Shown in pieces: positions 34,160-42,488 of a DNA stretch of 64,000 nucleotides. The notes beneath the pieces are model-generated. The model searched no databases and was not told the origin of the DNA. It saw nothing but the letters and a program-made list of their open reading frames with translations. The DNA lies in assembly GCF_003351045.1 (NCBI RefSeq), contig NZ_QQZY01000001.1, forward strand, positions 1-64,000, written 5' to 3'. Each line of letters starts with the position of its first letter. The stretch's first letter is position 1. Source of the stretch: Gaiella occulta (GTDB taxonomy: Bacteria > Actinomycetota > Thermoleophilia > Gaiellales > Gaiellaceae). A program made the translations under genes and the position numbers.

Positions 34160-34989
34160 GGGAGCGCGCGGCCGAAGACGATGTCCGTGGCGCCGATGGT
34201 GATGCGGTCGCCGTCCGCCAGCTTGGCCCGCGTCACCCGGCGGCCGTTCACGTCGGTGCCGTTCGTCGACCCGAGATCGACGAGCCAGTAGGTCGCGCCC
34301 TCCTGCACGATCTCGGCGTGGCGGCGGGACACGTTGACGTCGGCGAGCCGGATGTCCGCTTCTCGCGACCGGCCGATGACGACCGACCGTGACGTGATCG
34401 GGTGGGCGCGACCGTCCACGGTCAGCGTCACCACCTCGCGCTCCGGCTCGGGCGGCGCGACACCGTCCTCCCGCGCGAACGGCGGTGAGCGGTAGATCAT
34501 CGTCGCCGCCGGCGCGCTGTCGAGAGCGGGCGTCGCGGCCGGCGGCGCCGGCACGAGGGGCGTCGGCGGCGCCGGGATCGGGGCGCTGGACGCAGGCGGC
34601 AGCGGCGGCAGGCCCTCCTCGGGCTGCGCCACACGGGTGGCGATGCCGAACTCCCCGATCACGAGGTCGACGTCGGTCGTGATCGAGACGCGCGGCGGCG
34701 TCAGCAGGGCATAGCCCTCCCTGCGCGCGTGCTCCGTCAGGTACTCCTGCAGCTCGCCGATCAGCGATCCCTCGTACGACGCGAACTGCTGCCGGTCGCC
34801 GGGCGAGAGGTAGACGGTGTACTCGTTCGGGACGTAGACGCGCGAGACGGAGACCGAGCGGTGCTCGTCCATCTCCTTCGCCAGCTTGCGGGCGAGCTCG
34901 ACCGGCTGCACGTGCGCGCGGAAGGCCCGGCCGAAGACGCCTTCGAAGAGGCCTTCGATCTTGCTCTCGATGGTGCGCAGGACGCTCAT
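34156..34989 (-). CDS. fhaA: DUF3662 and FHA domain protein (FhaA)
   Basis: The 277 residues begin with the DUF3662 domain (SKIEGLFEGVFGRAFRAHVQPVELARKLAKEM, about 8-125). A Pro/Ala linker (about 130-180) leads to an FHA domain (about 190-277) with VIGRSREADI, SRRHAEI and DLGSTNGTDVNG. FhaA binds phosphorylated partners such as the pseudokinase MviN/MurJ in mycobacteria, linking kinase signalling to lipid II export; that partner is known from the family, not seen here. GGAGGAGG lies about 11 bases before ATG 34989. Confidence 0.93.
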   Translation of the reverse strand: MSVLRTIESKIEGLFEGVFGRAFRAHVQPVELARKLAKEMDEHRSVSVSRVYVPNEYTVYLSPGDRQQFASYEGSLIGELQEYLTEHARREGYALLTPPRVSITTDVDLVIGEFGIATRVAQPEEGLPPLPPASSAPIPAPPTPLVPAPPAATPALDSAPAATMIYRSPPFAREDGVAPPEPEREVVTLTVDGRAHPITSRSVVIGRSREADIRLADVNVSRRHAEIVQEGATYWLVDLGSTNGTDVNGRRVTRAKLADGDRITIGATDIVFGRALP

Positions 34990-35011
34990 TGCGGGGGAGG
35001 CCTCCTCCGCG

Positions 35012-36661
35012 CTAAGGGTAGCGGCCACTCGCGCGCGACACCGCGGCGAGCACGCCGCACAGCAGCCAGGTGCCGAGCACGAAGCCGAGCGCGGGAACCC
35101 CGGGTGCGCCGAGCAGCACGACCGCCAGCTGCAGCGCGCCGAGCGCCGCGATGCCCCACAGCCCCCGGCGCCGCGCGGCGGGGAGCAGCGCGGCGGTGAG
35201 CGCGAGCCCGGCGGCGGCGACCGGGATCGCCGGGTCGGCGGCGAGCACCGAGGTGGCGGCCGCGACCACGTCCCCGACGCGCGTCGAGCCCGCGAGCCCG
35301 AGGCTTTCCACGCGCGCTCCCGCCGGCGGCAGGGGAGCGCCGCGAAGCCCCGCCACGAGCGCCGCGACGAGGACTCCGACGCCTGCGTGGGCGGCGCGCC
35401 GCGCCGCGCCACGCGCGGGCTGGACGGCGAGTGGCAGCAGCGCGAGGGCCCCCAGCGAGGCGAGGATCGGCGCGGCCGCGAAGAGCAGCCCGGCACGCGC
35501 GTCGCGCCAGCAGAGGGCGAGCCAGCCGAGCGCGACGACCGCGTAGGCGACCGCCGCCGCCTGTGCGAGATTGCCGAGCGGGAAGACCGGAGCGAACAGC
35601 GCGATCGCAAGCCCTGCCCGCGGCGAGCGGAGCGCCGCGAGCCCGGCGGCGAGGGCGAGCAGCAGCACGAGGCCGGGCGTCCAGAAGGGCAGCAGCGTCG
35701 CCGCTGCGACGGTGGTCGCCGCCGCGAGCCCGGCGGGGACGAGCCGGCGCTCCAGCGGCAGCCGTGCCGCGGCGCGCGCCGGCCGGGCGCGGCGGGCTGC
35801 CGGCGGCCGCGGCACGACATGGCGCGCACGGCGGGGGGCGCCGACGGCGGCGCGCAGCTGCACGGCGAGACGCTCGGCCGATGGCCTGCGCGACGGGTCG
35901 ACGGCCAGCGCGGACTCGATCGCCTCGACGAGCGCGGCCGCGAGATCGGGCCGCTGCTTCGTGATCGGCGGTGCGCCCGCCTCGATCGCGGCGGCGACCT
36001 GGGGCAGAGGCACGCCCCAGAACGGGTGCTGGCCGGCGAGCGCCTCCCAGAGCAGGACACCGACGGCCCACACGTCGCTCGCCGTCGTCGCCTCGCCGCC
36101 CGCGAGTCGCTCCGGCGAGATGTAGGCGAGCGTGCCGGGCACGTCCCCGACCGCGGTGAGCGTGTCCGTCTCGTCGAACTGCGCGAGGCCGAAGTCGAGC
36201 AGGCGCACCGACAGCTCGGGCTTGTCCTCGATGAGCACGTTCGAGGGCTTCACATCGCGGTGGACGATGCCGAGCCGGTGCGCGTGCGCAAGGCCGTCCA
36301 GAACCTGCGCAGCCGCCTCGATCGACGCGCGATCCGTCAGCTTGCCGGCCCGCAGCGCCTCGCGCATCGTGCGTCCCTGGACGTATTCGTAGGCGATGTA
36401 GACGTGGCCGGCGTCCCCGCCGAAGTCGTAGGCGCGTACGCAGCGCTCGTGCCGCAGCCGCGACGCCGCCTCCATCTCGCGGGCCGCGCGCGAGGCGCGC
36501 TTGCCCTCCCGCGGCACGATCTTGAGCGCCACTTCGAGCCCGGTGCGCTCGTCGCGCGCGAGCCAGACCGAGCCCGAGCCACCGCGACCGAGCGGGCGCA
36601 GGGGGCGGTATCGGTCGAGGACGAGGTCTCGTTGCGGAAGGGCGTAGGCGGCGCTCGACAC
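35012..36661 (-). CDS. Ser/Thr protein kinase with polytopic membrane C-terminus
   Basis: The protein has 549 residues. The kinase domain (about 18-280) has GRGGSGSVW, lysine in VALKIV, HRDVKPSNV, DFGLAQF and SPERLAGG, so it looks active. Instead of one helix plus PASTA repeats, the C-terminal half (about 310-545) has around nine hydrophobic segments and no external domain. It heads the cell-wall operon, where mycobacteria have pknA, but its layout differs. The signal is unknown. GTG 36661 has AAGGGG ten bases upstream. The frame upstream is open but starts no recognisable domain. Confidence 0.88.
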   Translation of the reverse strand: MSSAAYALPQRDLVLDRYRPLRPLGRGGSGSVWLARDERTGLEVALKIVPREGKRASRAAREMEAASRLRHERCVRAYDFGGDAGHVYIAYEYVQGRTMREALRAGKLTDRASIEAAAQVLDGLAHAHRLGIVHRDVKPSNVLIEDKPELSVRLLDFGLAQFDETDTLTAVGDVPGTLAYISPERLAGGEATTASDVWAVGVLLWEALAGQHPFWGVPLPQVAAAIEAGAPPITKQRPDLAAALVEAIESALAVDPSRRPSAERLAVQLRAAVGAPRRARHVVPRPPAARRARPARAAARLPLERRLVPAGLAAATTVAAATLLPFWTPGLVLLLALAAGLAALRSPRAGLAIALFAPVFPLGNLAQAAAVAYAVVALGWLALCWRDARAGLLFAAAPILASLGALALLPLAVQPARGAARRAAHAGVGVLVAALVAGLRGAPLPPAGARVESLGLAGSTRVGDVVAAATSVLAADPAIPVAAAGLALTAALLPAARRRGLWGIAALGALQLAVVLLGAPGVPALGFVLGTWLLCGVLAAVSRASGRYP

Positions 36662-36782
36662 GTCGGAGGCCCCTTCGCCGCCGCGCGGACACGTCCTTCC
36701 GTGCCGCCGCGGCGGGGCTGCCACGGGGCAGGGCAGGTTGCGCGGAATCGCTCTCTTCCTGCCTCCCGGCCGAAGCATGTCG

Positions 36783-36788
36783 TACACT
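36783..36788 (+). promoter_or_regulatory. -10 box of the 36.8 kb membrane-protein operon
   Basis: TACACT lies 29 bases before GTG 36818, leaving a normal leader with the GGGAG ribosome site. It lies in the 156-base divergent gap to the kinase gene. Confidence 0.4.
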
Positions 36789-36817
36789 CGCCCCGTCCCC
36801 CCGACGGGAGCAGATGC

Positions 36818-37984
36818 GTGAGCGCGCACGACGACGACATTCTCGACTTCGACTTCTTCGAGGACGACGCGACCCGTGAGACGCACGGCGAGCGGCGGCC
36901 TGCCGGCGCAGGGCGGCCGCAGGGCGGCGGCGGCCGGGGGCCGCGGCGGCCGGCGTTCCGCGCCCCGCACGGTCTCACGCCGCTGCTGCGCCTGGTCGGC
37001 CTGATCGCGTTCGCGATCGTGATCGTCGTCCTGCTCGTCGTCTGGGGCCAGGGCTGCTCGAGCAGCCAGAAGCGCGACACCTACAACCGCTATATGAGCG
37101 ACATCGGCGGCGTCGGGTCGAGCTCGACCAAGATCGGCGCCGACCTGGCGGAGCTGCTCACGACCCCCGGCCTCAAGCAGACGGAGCTGGAGACGAAGCT
37201 CGGCGGGCTGATCCAGCGACAGCAGCAGGACATCGGCCAGGCGCAGGGCCTCGACGTGCCGGGGCCGCTGCGGCCGGCGCACGAGCATGCGATCGAGGCG
37301 CTGCAGCTGCGCGCCGGCGGCATGCAGGGCCTGCTCGCCACGTTCAAGGCGACGAAGGGCCAGGACGCGAAGAAGGCGACCACGGCCGGAGAGGAGCTGG
37401 CGGCGCAGGCGCGGCGCCTCGAGGCGAGCGACGTCGTCTGGCAGGACCTCTTCCGCGCGCCCGCGCAGGCGGCGGTGCAGAACGAGGGCCTGAGCGATGT
37501 CACGGTTCCCGCATCCGTCTTCGCCGCCAACGCCGACCTCTACAGCGCCCGCTCGATGACGTCGATCTGGCAGCGCATCCACGGCGCCGCCACGGGCGGC
37601 ACCGCGTCCGGCGTGCACGGCACGGGCATCGAGTACACGAAGGTGCTGCCCGCCGGGACGCCGCTCACGATCGGCGGCAACGCGACCGTCGTGAAGGCGT
37701 CGACGGATCTCGCGTTCGAGGTGGGCGTGAAGAACACGGGCGCGAACCAGGAGGTGCGCGTCGAGGTGACGCTCACGATCCCGAAGGGGTCGACGCCGAT
37801 CGTGAAGAAGCAGACGATCGACCTGATCGACATCGGCGAGGTCAAGACGGTCACCTTCAGGGACATCCCCGAGCCGCCGTTCGGGGAGAAGACGACGGTG
37901 AAGGTCGACGTGACGCCCGTCTCCGGCGAGCAGAACAAGGCCAACAACACGGCCGAGTACCCCGTCATCTTCTCCATCGGATAG
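36818..37984 (+). CDS. Single-pass membrane protein of unknown function
   Basis: The protein has 388 residues. The N-terminal 50 are acidic then Gly/Arg-rich (DDDILDFDFFEDD, GGGGRGPRRP). One membrane helix follows (about 58-78). The external region starts with a helical part (about 85-260) and ends in an Ig-like, CARDB-like beta domain (about 270-388; LAFEVGVKNTGANQEVRVEVTLTIPKG). It lies divergently next to the cell-wall kinase operon and directly upstream of a DUF4446 gene. A cell-envelope role is plausible but unproven. GTG 36818 has GGGAG eight bases before it. Confidence 0.8.
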   Translation: MSAHDDDILDFDFFEDDATRETHGERRPAGAGRPQGGGGRGPRRPAFRAPHGLTPLLRLVGLIAFAIVIVVLLVVWGQGCSSSQKRDTYNRYMSDIGGVGSSSTKIGADLAELLTTPGLKQTELETKLGGLIQRQQQDIGQAQGLDVPGPLRPAHEHAIEALQLRAGGMQGLLATFKATKGQDAKKATTAGEELAAQARRLEASDVVWQDLFRAPAQAAVQNEGLSDVTVPASVFAANADLYSARSMTSIWQRIHGAATGGTASGVHGTGIEYTKVLPAGTPLTIGGNATVVKASTDLAFEVGVKNTGANQEVRVEVTLTIPKGSTPIVKKQTIDLIDIGEVKTVTFRDIPEPPFGEKTTVKVDVTPVSGEQNKANNTAEYPVIFSIG

Positions 37985-38455
37985 ATGTTCGACTCCCTCG
38001 CCGTCGCCGTTGCGGCATGCGCCGTCGCGGCCCTCGCGCTGCTCGGTGTCCTTCTGCTCGCGCGCGGCCTGCGCAGGGTGCAGGCGGCGCAGCGTGCCGT
38101 GCTCGGCGGCACCTCCCGCGACATGGTCGACTTCGCCGTGTCGCTGCAGGCGCGCATCGACGACCTCCATCGAGCCGTGGACGAGGTCGCCGCCGGCCTC
38201 TCGCGGGTCGACCGTCGCGTCGACGGCGCCATCACCAACACCGCCGTCGTCCGCTACGACGCCTACGAGGACACGGGCGGCCAGCAGTCCGCCTCGTTCG
38301 CATTCCTCGACGCGACCCGCACCGGCACCGTCGTCACCGCGATCCAGGGGCGCGACTACGCGCGCATCTACGTGAAGGACGTCGACCGCGGCAAGGCGTC
38401 GGTCGCGCTCTCACCGGAGGAGCAGGAGGCCGTCGAGCGCGCCATGGCCCGCTGA
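37985..38455 (+). CDS. DUF4446 family membrane protein
   Basis: The protein has 156 residues. It has an N-terminal membrane helix (about 4-27), a coiled stretch (ARIDDLHRAVDEVAAGLSRVDRRVD), and the DUF4446 core VVRYDAYEDTGGQQSASFAFLDATRTGTVVTAIQGRDYARIYVKDV. The function of the family is unknown. ATG 37985 follows the previous stop with no gap, so the two are co-translated. Confidence 0.88.
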   Translation: MFDSLAVAVAACAVAALALLGVLLLARGLRRVQAAQRAVLGGTSRDMVDFAVSLQARIDDLHRAVDEVAAGLSRVDRRVDGAITNTAVVRYDAYEDTGGQQSASFAFLDATRTGTVVTAIQGRDYARIYVKDVDRGKASVALSPEEQEAVERAMAR

Positions 38456-38476
38456 CGGCGCCGCCGCGCCCGCTGG

Positions 38477-38482
38477 TACGCT
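38477..38482 (+). promoter_or_regulatory. -10 box of the HNH gene (leaderless)
   Basis: TACGCT lies 8 bases before GTG 38491, in the 35-base gap after the DUF4446 gene. Confidence 0.4.
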
Positions 38483-38490
38483 CGCGCCAC

Positions 38491-39000
38491 GTGCACCACG
38501 TCCTCGTTCTGAACGCGAGCTACGAGCCGCTCAACGTGTGCTCGGTCCGCCGGGCGCACGTCCTCGTGTGGAAAGGGAAGGCCGAGGTCGTCGAGAGCCA
38601 TGCGCAACCGCTCCGCTCGGCCGCGGGCGCGTTCGTGAGGCCGCACGTGATCCGCCTGCTGCAGTACGTGCGCGTCCCCCGGGCGATCAAGCGCCGCATC
38701 TCGCGCCGGGCGCTGTTCGCCCGGGACGGCTGGCGCTGTGTGTACTGCGGCACGCGCGAGGGGCGGCTCACGCTCGATCACGTCGTTCCGCGCTCGCGGG
38801 GCGGCGACTCGGTGTGGGAGAACGTCGTCACCGCGTGCGCGCCGTGCAACCTGCGCAAGGGCGACCGGCTGCTCGAGGAGACGTCGATGTCCCTCCCTCA
38901 TCCACCGCGGGCGCCCGCGCCCCTGCTGTTCATCAGGCTGGCGGCCCAGCGCGTTCCGGAGAGCTGGCACCCGTACCTTCCCTCGCTGGAAGCCGCCTAG
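38491..39000 (+). CDS. HNH endonuclease domain protein
   Basis: The 169 residues start VLVLNASYEPLNVCSVRRAHVLVWKGKAEVVE, the usual front part of this small HNH family. The HNH core CVYCG...LTLDHVVPRSRGG...ENVVTACAPCNLRKGD follows, with two CxxC zinc pairs and the catalytic DH. This family is very common in actinobacteria and cyanobacteria as single chromosomal genes; its target is not established. Nothing nearby suggests a mobile or defence context. GTG 38491 is set by the -10 spacing. Confidence 0.9.
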   Translation: MHHVLVLNASYEPLNVCSVRRAHVLVWKGKAEVVESHAQPLRSAAGAFVRPHVIRLLQYVRVPRAIKRRISRRALFARDGWRCVYCGTREGRLTLDHVVPRSRGGDSVWENVVTACAPCNLRKGDRLLEETSMSLPHPPRAPAPLLFIRLAAQRVPESWHPYLPSLEAA

Positions 39001-39020
39001 TGCTCCGGCCTACGGGCGGC
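38992..39020. terminator. Hairpin around the stops of HNH and lyase genes
   Basis: GCCGCC (38992-38997) pairs with GGCGGC (39015-39020), with both stop codons of the convergent genes in the loop. It may act on both strands. Confidence 0.4.
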
Positions 39021-39894
39021 TGCCGGCGCGATACACCTTCCCGGGCAGCGGGTGTGCGAGCGTGCGCTCGAGCCATTCCGCGACCCGGATGAGCGCGTCC
39101 AGGTCGACGCCGGTCTGCACCCCCTCGCGCTCGAGCGCGTAGACGACGTCCTCGGTGGCGACGTTGCCGGTCGAGCGGGGCGCGAAGGGGCAGCCGCCGA
39201 TGCCTCCGACCGATGCGTCGACGAGCGTGGCGCCGGCCTCGACGGCGGCCAGCGCGCAGGCGACGGCGGTGTTACGCGTGTCGTGCAGGTGCACGCCGAC
39301 CGGCAGGCGCGTCGTGCGTGCCCGCTCCACCGCTCGGCGTACCTCCGTCGGCACGGCGATGCCGATCGTGTCCGCGAGCACGACCTCGTCGGCGTCCGCC
39401 GCCGCACACCGGGCGACGAGGTCGAGCACCTGCATCGGGTCGGCGCGCCCTTCGAACGGGCATCCGAAAGCGGTCGAGATGGTCACCGTCGCGCGGCGGC
39501 CGTCCGCATGGGCCGCGGCGATGACGGCGGCCGTGCGGGCGAGCCCCTCGGCGACCGACGAGCCGCCGTTGCGCCGCTGGAACGTCTCGCTCGCCGCGAA
39601 GGTCGCGTGCACCTCGGCGAGAGCCGTCGCGCGGAGCCGCTCGTAACCGTGCCGGTTGAGGACGAGACCCGCGAAGATGACGCCGTCACGGGCCTCGAGC
39701 GCCGCCGCCACCTGCTCGGCGCCGGCCATCTGCGGCACGAGCTCGTCGCGCACGAAGCTGGCGGCCTCGACGCGCGCCACGCCGGTGAGCGCGAGGCGGT
39801 TCGCGAGCGCGGCGCGCAGCTCGGGTGCGAGCACCTCCGGCTCGTTCTGGAGCCCGTCCCGCGGGCCCACGTCGCAGATCTCGATCGCCGTCAC
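39010..39894 (-). CDS. Hydroxymethylglutaryl-CoA lyase-like enzyme
   Basis: The 294-residue DRE-TIM metallolyase starts with VGPRDGLQNE, which carries the catalytic Arg-Asp. Metal ligands are in HLHDTRN, and GGIGGCPFAP carries the catalytic cysteine loop typical of HMG-CoA lyase. It splits HMG-CoA to acetoacetate and acetyl-CoA, in leucine breakdown, or a similar acyl-CoA. GTG 39894 overlaps the pheA stop (GTGA), an odd pairing of a catabolic and a biosynthetic gene. A TAAGCT box 7 bases before it (39902-39907) might also let it be transcribed alone. Confidence 0.88.
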   Translation of the reverse strand: MTAIEICDVGPRDGLQNEPEVLAPELRAALANRLALTGVARVEAASFVRDELVPQMAGAEQVAAALEARDGVIFAGLVLNRHGYERLRATALAEVHATFAASETFQRRNGGSSVAEGLARTAAVIAAAHADGRRATVTISTAFGCPFEGRADPMQVLDLVARCAAADADEVVLADTIGIAVPTEVRRAVERARTTRLPVGVHLHDTRNTAVACALAAVEAGATLVDASVGGIGGCPFAPRSTGNVATEDVVYALEREGVQTGVDLDALIRVAEWLERTLAHPLPGKVYRAGSRP

Positions 39895-40751
39895 GCCGCC
39901 GAGCTTAGAGCCTGGCCCTCCCGGTCGGCGCGGTAGGAGCCGAAGACGCGCAGGTGCGCCGTCAGGCCACGCATCTCCCGCAGCGTCGCCGAGATCTCCG
40001 GGTCGAGCGGGTGTCCCGTGAGCACGGCGTCGAAGCGGTAGCTCCACGGCTGCGACGGGATCGGCCGCGAGACGAGCAGGTTGAGGTCGATGGCGTGCCG
40101 CGCGAGCGGCTCGAGGGCGTGATGGAGGGCGCCGGGCCGGTGGTCGGTGATGAACGAGAACGCCGTCCGCCAGACGCCGTCCCGCCGGTCGAGCCTCGTG
40201 TAGGGCGCGACCGAGACGAAGCGCGTGAACGCCTCCGGATGGTCGCCGACGTTCTCCGCCAGCACCGTCAGCCCGTTCAGGCGCGCGGCGCGGTCGCTTG
40301 CGATCGCGACGACGGCCGGGTCGCCGAGACGGGCGACGATCGCCGCGGCGTCCCCCGTCGTCGGCGCCACGGTCGCGGAGGCGCCCGGCATCGACGCGAG
40401 CAGCCGGCGGCACTGGTCGAGCGCCACCGGATGCGAGTGCACCTCGCGAACCTCGTGCAGCGCGATCTCGGCCGGGCCGACGAGGCAGTGCCGGATCGGC
40501 AGGATCGCCTCCGCGACGATCGAGAGCGGCGACTCGTAGAGCAGGTCGTGCGTCTCCGCCACCGGGCCGACGAGCGAGCTCTCGATCGGGAGCACGCCGA
40601 ACGGCACGCGTCCCGACGCGACGGCGTCGACGACGTCGGAGAAGGCCGGCAGTGGCACGAGGCGCGCGGCCGGGAAGAGGCGGTCGCAGGCGGCGGCGGA
40701 GTGGGCGCCCTCGCGGCCCGGGTAGGCGACGGTGAGCTCGTTCGATGTCAT
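39891..40751 (-). CDS. pheA: Prephenate dehydratase
   Basis: This enzyme converts prephenate to phenylpyruvate for phenylalanine synthesis. The 286 residues comprise a periplasmic-binding-like catalytic domain (1-185; VAYPGREGAHSAAA, GVLPIESSLVGPV, and the TRF motif in EAFTRFVSV) and a C-terminal ACT domain (about 195-275; HRPGALHHALEP, LNLLVSRPIPSQPWSYRF) that senses Phe. There is no chorismate mutase domain. ATG 40751 has AAAGG about 9 bases upstream. The 150-base leader holds a Phe-containing leader peptide and hairpins. Confidence 0.95.
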   Translation of the reverse strand: MTSNELTVAYPGREGAHSAAACDRLFPAARLVPLPAFSDVVDAVASGRVPFGVLPIESSLVGPVAETHDLLYESPLSIVAEAILPIRHCLVGPAEIALHEVREVHSHPVALDQCRRLLASMPGASATVAPTTGDAAAIVARLGDPAVVAIASDRAARLNGLTVLAENVGDHPEAFTRFVSVAPYTRLDRRDGVWRTAFSFITDHRPGALHHALEPLARHAIDLNLLVSRPIPSQPWSYRFDAVLTGHPLDPEISATLREMRGLTAHLRVFGSYRADREGQALSSAA

Positions 40752-40796
40752 GCGGCGATGCCTTTCAGGAGACGACGGATCCGCCGGGGATCTCAG

Positions 40797-40835
40797 CTAG
40801 CCGGCGCGAGGCGGTGGAGCGAAAGCGCCGGCTAG
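40797..40835 (-). terminator. Attenuator-type hairpin in the pheA leader
   Basis: CTAGCCGGCGC (40797-40807) and GCGCCGGCTAG (40825-40835) form a perfect 11-bp stem with a 17-base loop. On the transcript the first arm begins at the stop codon of the Phe leader peptide. No U-tract follows. It could be the terminator of an attenuator or a site that hides a later signal. Confidence 0.6.
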
Positions 40836-40900
40836 CCCGTAAAGGCGCAGCCGAAGAGCGCGAAGCCGGGGCGGGACGAGGGGGGCTGCGCGCTCTGCAT
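40832..40900 (-). CDS. Probable Phe leader peptide before pheA
   Basis: A 22-codon frame runs from ATG 40900, five bases after the leuB stop, to TAG 40832. It ends PGFALFGCAFTG, with three Phe codons in eight positions. The codon region (40845-40852) can pair with the leader start (40884-40891, GCGCAGCC/GGCTGCGC), and the 11-bp hairpin begins at the stop codon. That is the layout of ribosome-mediated attenuation. TACCCT (40910-40915, minus) nine bases before the ATG could be its promoter inside the end of leuB. Confidence 0.55.
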   Translation of the reverse strand: MQSAQPPSSRPGFALFGCAFTG

Positions 40901-40905
40901 CGTCG

Positions 40906-41898
40906 TCACAGGGTAGGCGTCGCGTCGAGGGCGCGCAAGACGGCGTCGCCGAACGCGGCCGTCGTCGCCGTGCCGCCGATGTCCGGTGTCGGCGCCGCCT
41001 CGAGGGCGTCGGCGACTGCCCGCTCCAGCGCGGCCGCCTCGGTCGGGCGGCCGAGCCCGTAGGCGAGGAGCAGGGCCACGGAGCGCAGCATCGCCGCCGG
41101 GTTGGCGATGCCGCGGCCGGCGATCTGCGGCGCAGAGCCGTGGACGGGCTCGAACAGGCCGGGCCCGGCGTCTCCGAGGGAGGCGGACGCCGCGAGCCCG
41201 AGCCCGCCGGTCACGGCGGCGGCGACGTCCGAGAGGATGTCGCCGAAGGTGTTCTCGGTCAGCACGACGTCGATCGTCTGCGGCGCCTGCACGATCGTCA
41301 TCGCGAACGAGTCGACGAGCGCGTGGTCGAGGGGAACGTCCGGGTAGTCGTCCTCCCCGAGCGCGGTCACGACGTCCCGCCACAGGCGCGAGGTGTGCAT
41401 CACGTTCACCTTGTCCACCGAGGTGAGCCGGCCGCCGCGAGCCCTCGCGATCTCGAACCCGCGCCGGGCGATCCGCTCCACCTCGGGCCGCGAGTACTCG
41501 CACGTGTCGAACCATGTCCCGTCCTCGCGCACGCCCTTCGCGCCGAAATAGAGGCCGCCGACGAGCTCGCGCACGATCATCATGTCGACGCCGTCGCCGC
41601 GCGCCGGGCGCAGGTTCGCGTACACGCCGAGCTCCTTGCGCAGGCCGAGCAGCCCCTGCTCCGGCCGCACGGGCCTGCCCTCGAGCTCCGGCAGCCCGAC
41701 GGCGGCGAGCAGCACGGCGTCGGCGGCGCGGCAGGCGGCGAGCGTGTCGTCCGGGAGCGGCGTCCCCTGGGAGAGAATGGCGTTCCCGCCGAAGGCGTGC
41801 TCGGAGTGGGCGATGCCGAGCGCGTCGAGCACGCGGATCGCCTGCGCGGCGACCTCGGGCCCGATGCCGTCGCCGGGCAGGACGGCGACGTGGCTCAC
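40906..41898 (-). CDS. leuB: 3-Isopropylmalate dehydrogenase
   Basis: This NAD-dependent decarboxylating dehydrogenase acts in leucine synthesis. The 330 residues include PGDGIGPEV, LRKELGVYANLRP (substrate arginines), SRPEVERIARRGFEIA, SVDKVNVM (catalytic Lys), LTENTFGDILSD (metal Asp residues) and EPVHGSAPQIAGRGIANP (NAD site). It is complete and normal in length. GTG 41898 overlaps leuD (GTGA). A divergent paralogue lacking these catalytic residues lies at 54110. Confidence 0.96.
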   Translation of the reverse strand: MSHVAVLPGDGIGPEVAAQAIRVLDALGIAHSEHAFGGNAILSQGTPLPDDTLAACRAADAVLLAAVGLPELEGRPVRPEQGLLGLRKELGVYANLRPARGDGVDMMIVRELVGGLYFGAKGVREDGTWFDTCEYSRPEVERIARRGFEIARARGGRLTSVDKVNVMHTSRLWRDVVTALGEDDYPDVPLDHALVDSFAMTIVQAPQTIDVVLTENTFGDILSDVAAAVTGGLGLAASASLGDAGPGLFEPVHGSAPQIAGRGIANPAAMLRSVALLLAYGLGRPTEAAALERAVADALEAAPTPDIGGTATTAAFGDAVLRALDATPTL

Positions 41899-42488
41899 GC
41901 GATGCCCCGTGCGTGTTCGTAGGCGGCGATCGCGTCTTCGTGCTGCAGCGTCAGGGCGATGTCGTCGAGCCCGTTGAGCAGCCGGAAGCGGGTCGCCTCG
42001 TCGAAGGAGAACGGGATCACCTTGCCGTTCGGCGCGGTCACCGTCAGCGCCTCGAGGTCGACCACGACCTCGGAGCCGCGGTCGAGGTCGACGGCCTCCA
42101 TCAGCTCCTTGACGTCGTGCTCGGGGAGCTGGATCGCGACCATGCCGACCTTGCCGGCGTTCGAGCGGAAGATGTCGCCGAACGACGGGGCGATGACGAC
42201 GTCGAAGCCGTAGTCCTGCAGCGCCCAGGCGGCGTGCTCTCGCGACGAGCCGCAGCCGAAGTTCCGCCCCGCGAGCAGCACCTTCGCGCCCGCGAACTGC
42301 GGCTGGTTGAGCTCGAAGCCCGGCCGCGGGTTGCCGTCGTCGTCGTAGCGCCAGTCGAAGAACGCGAACGCGCCGTAGCCGGTGCGCTCGATGCGCTTGA
42401 GGAACTGCTTGGGGATGATCTGGTCGGTGTCGACGTCGGGGCGGTCGAGCACCGCGACACGGCCCTCCACGCGGGAGATCGGTCTCAT
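41895..42488 (-). CDS. leuD: 3-Isopropylmalate dehydratase small subunit
   Basis: The 197-residue swivel domain partners with LeuC to isomerise isopropylmalate. Motifs are [24 protein letters not shown] near the start and [37 protein letters not shown] in the middle. It overlaps leuC (ATGA) and leuB (GTGA). Confidence 0.96.
   Translation of the reverse strand: MRPISRVEGRVAVLDRPDVDTDQIIPKQFLKRIERTGYGAFAFFDWRYDDDGNPRPGFELNQPQFAGAKVLLAGRNFGCGSSREHAAWALQDYGFDVVIAPSFGDIFRSNAGKVGMVAIQLPEHDVKELMEAVDLDRGSEVVVDLEALTVTAPNGKVIPFSFDEATRFRLLNGLDDIALTLQHEDAIAAYEHARGIA

Noticed and set aside
35012-38170. A single 1052-codon minus frame covering the kinase and the genes at 36818-38170
   Set aside because: Only the part from 36661 downward is kinase. 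The upstream part is antisense to two good plus-strand genes and has no family features.
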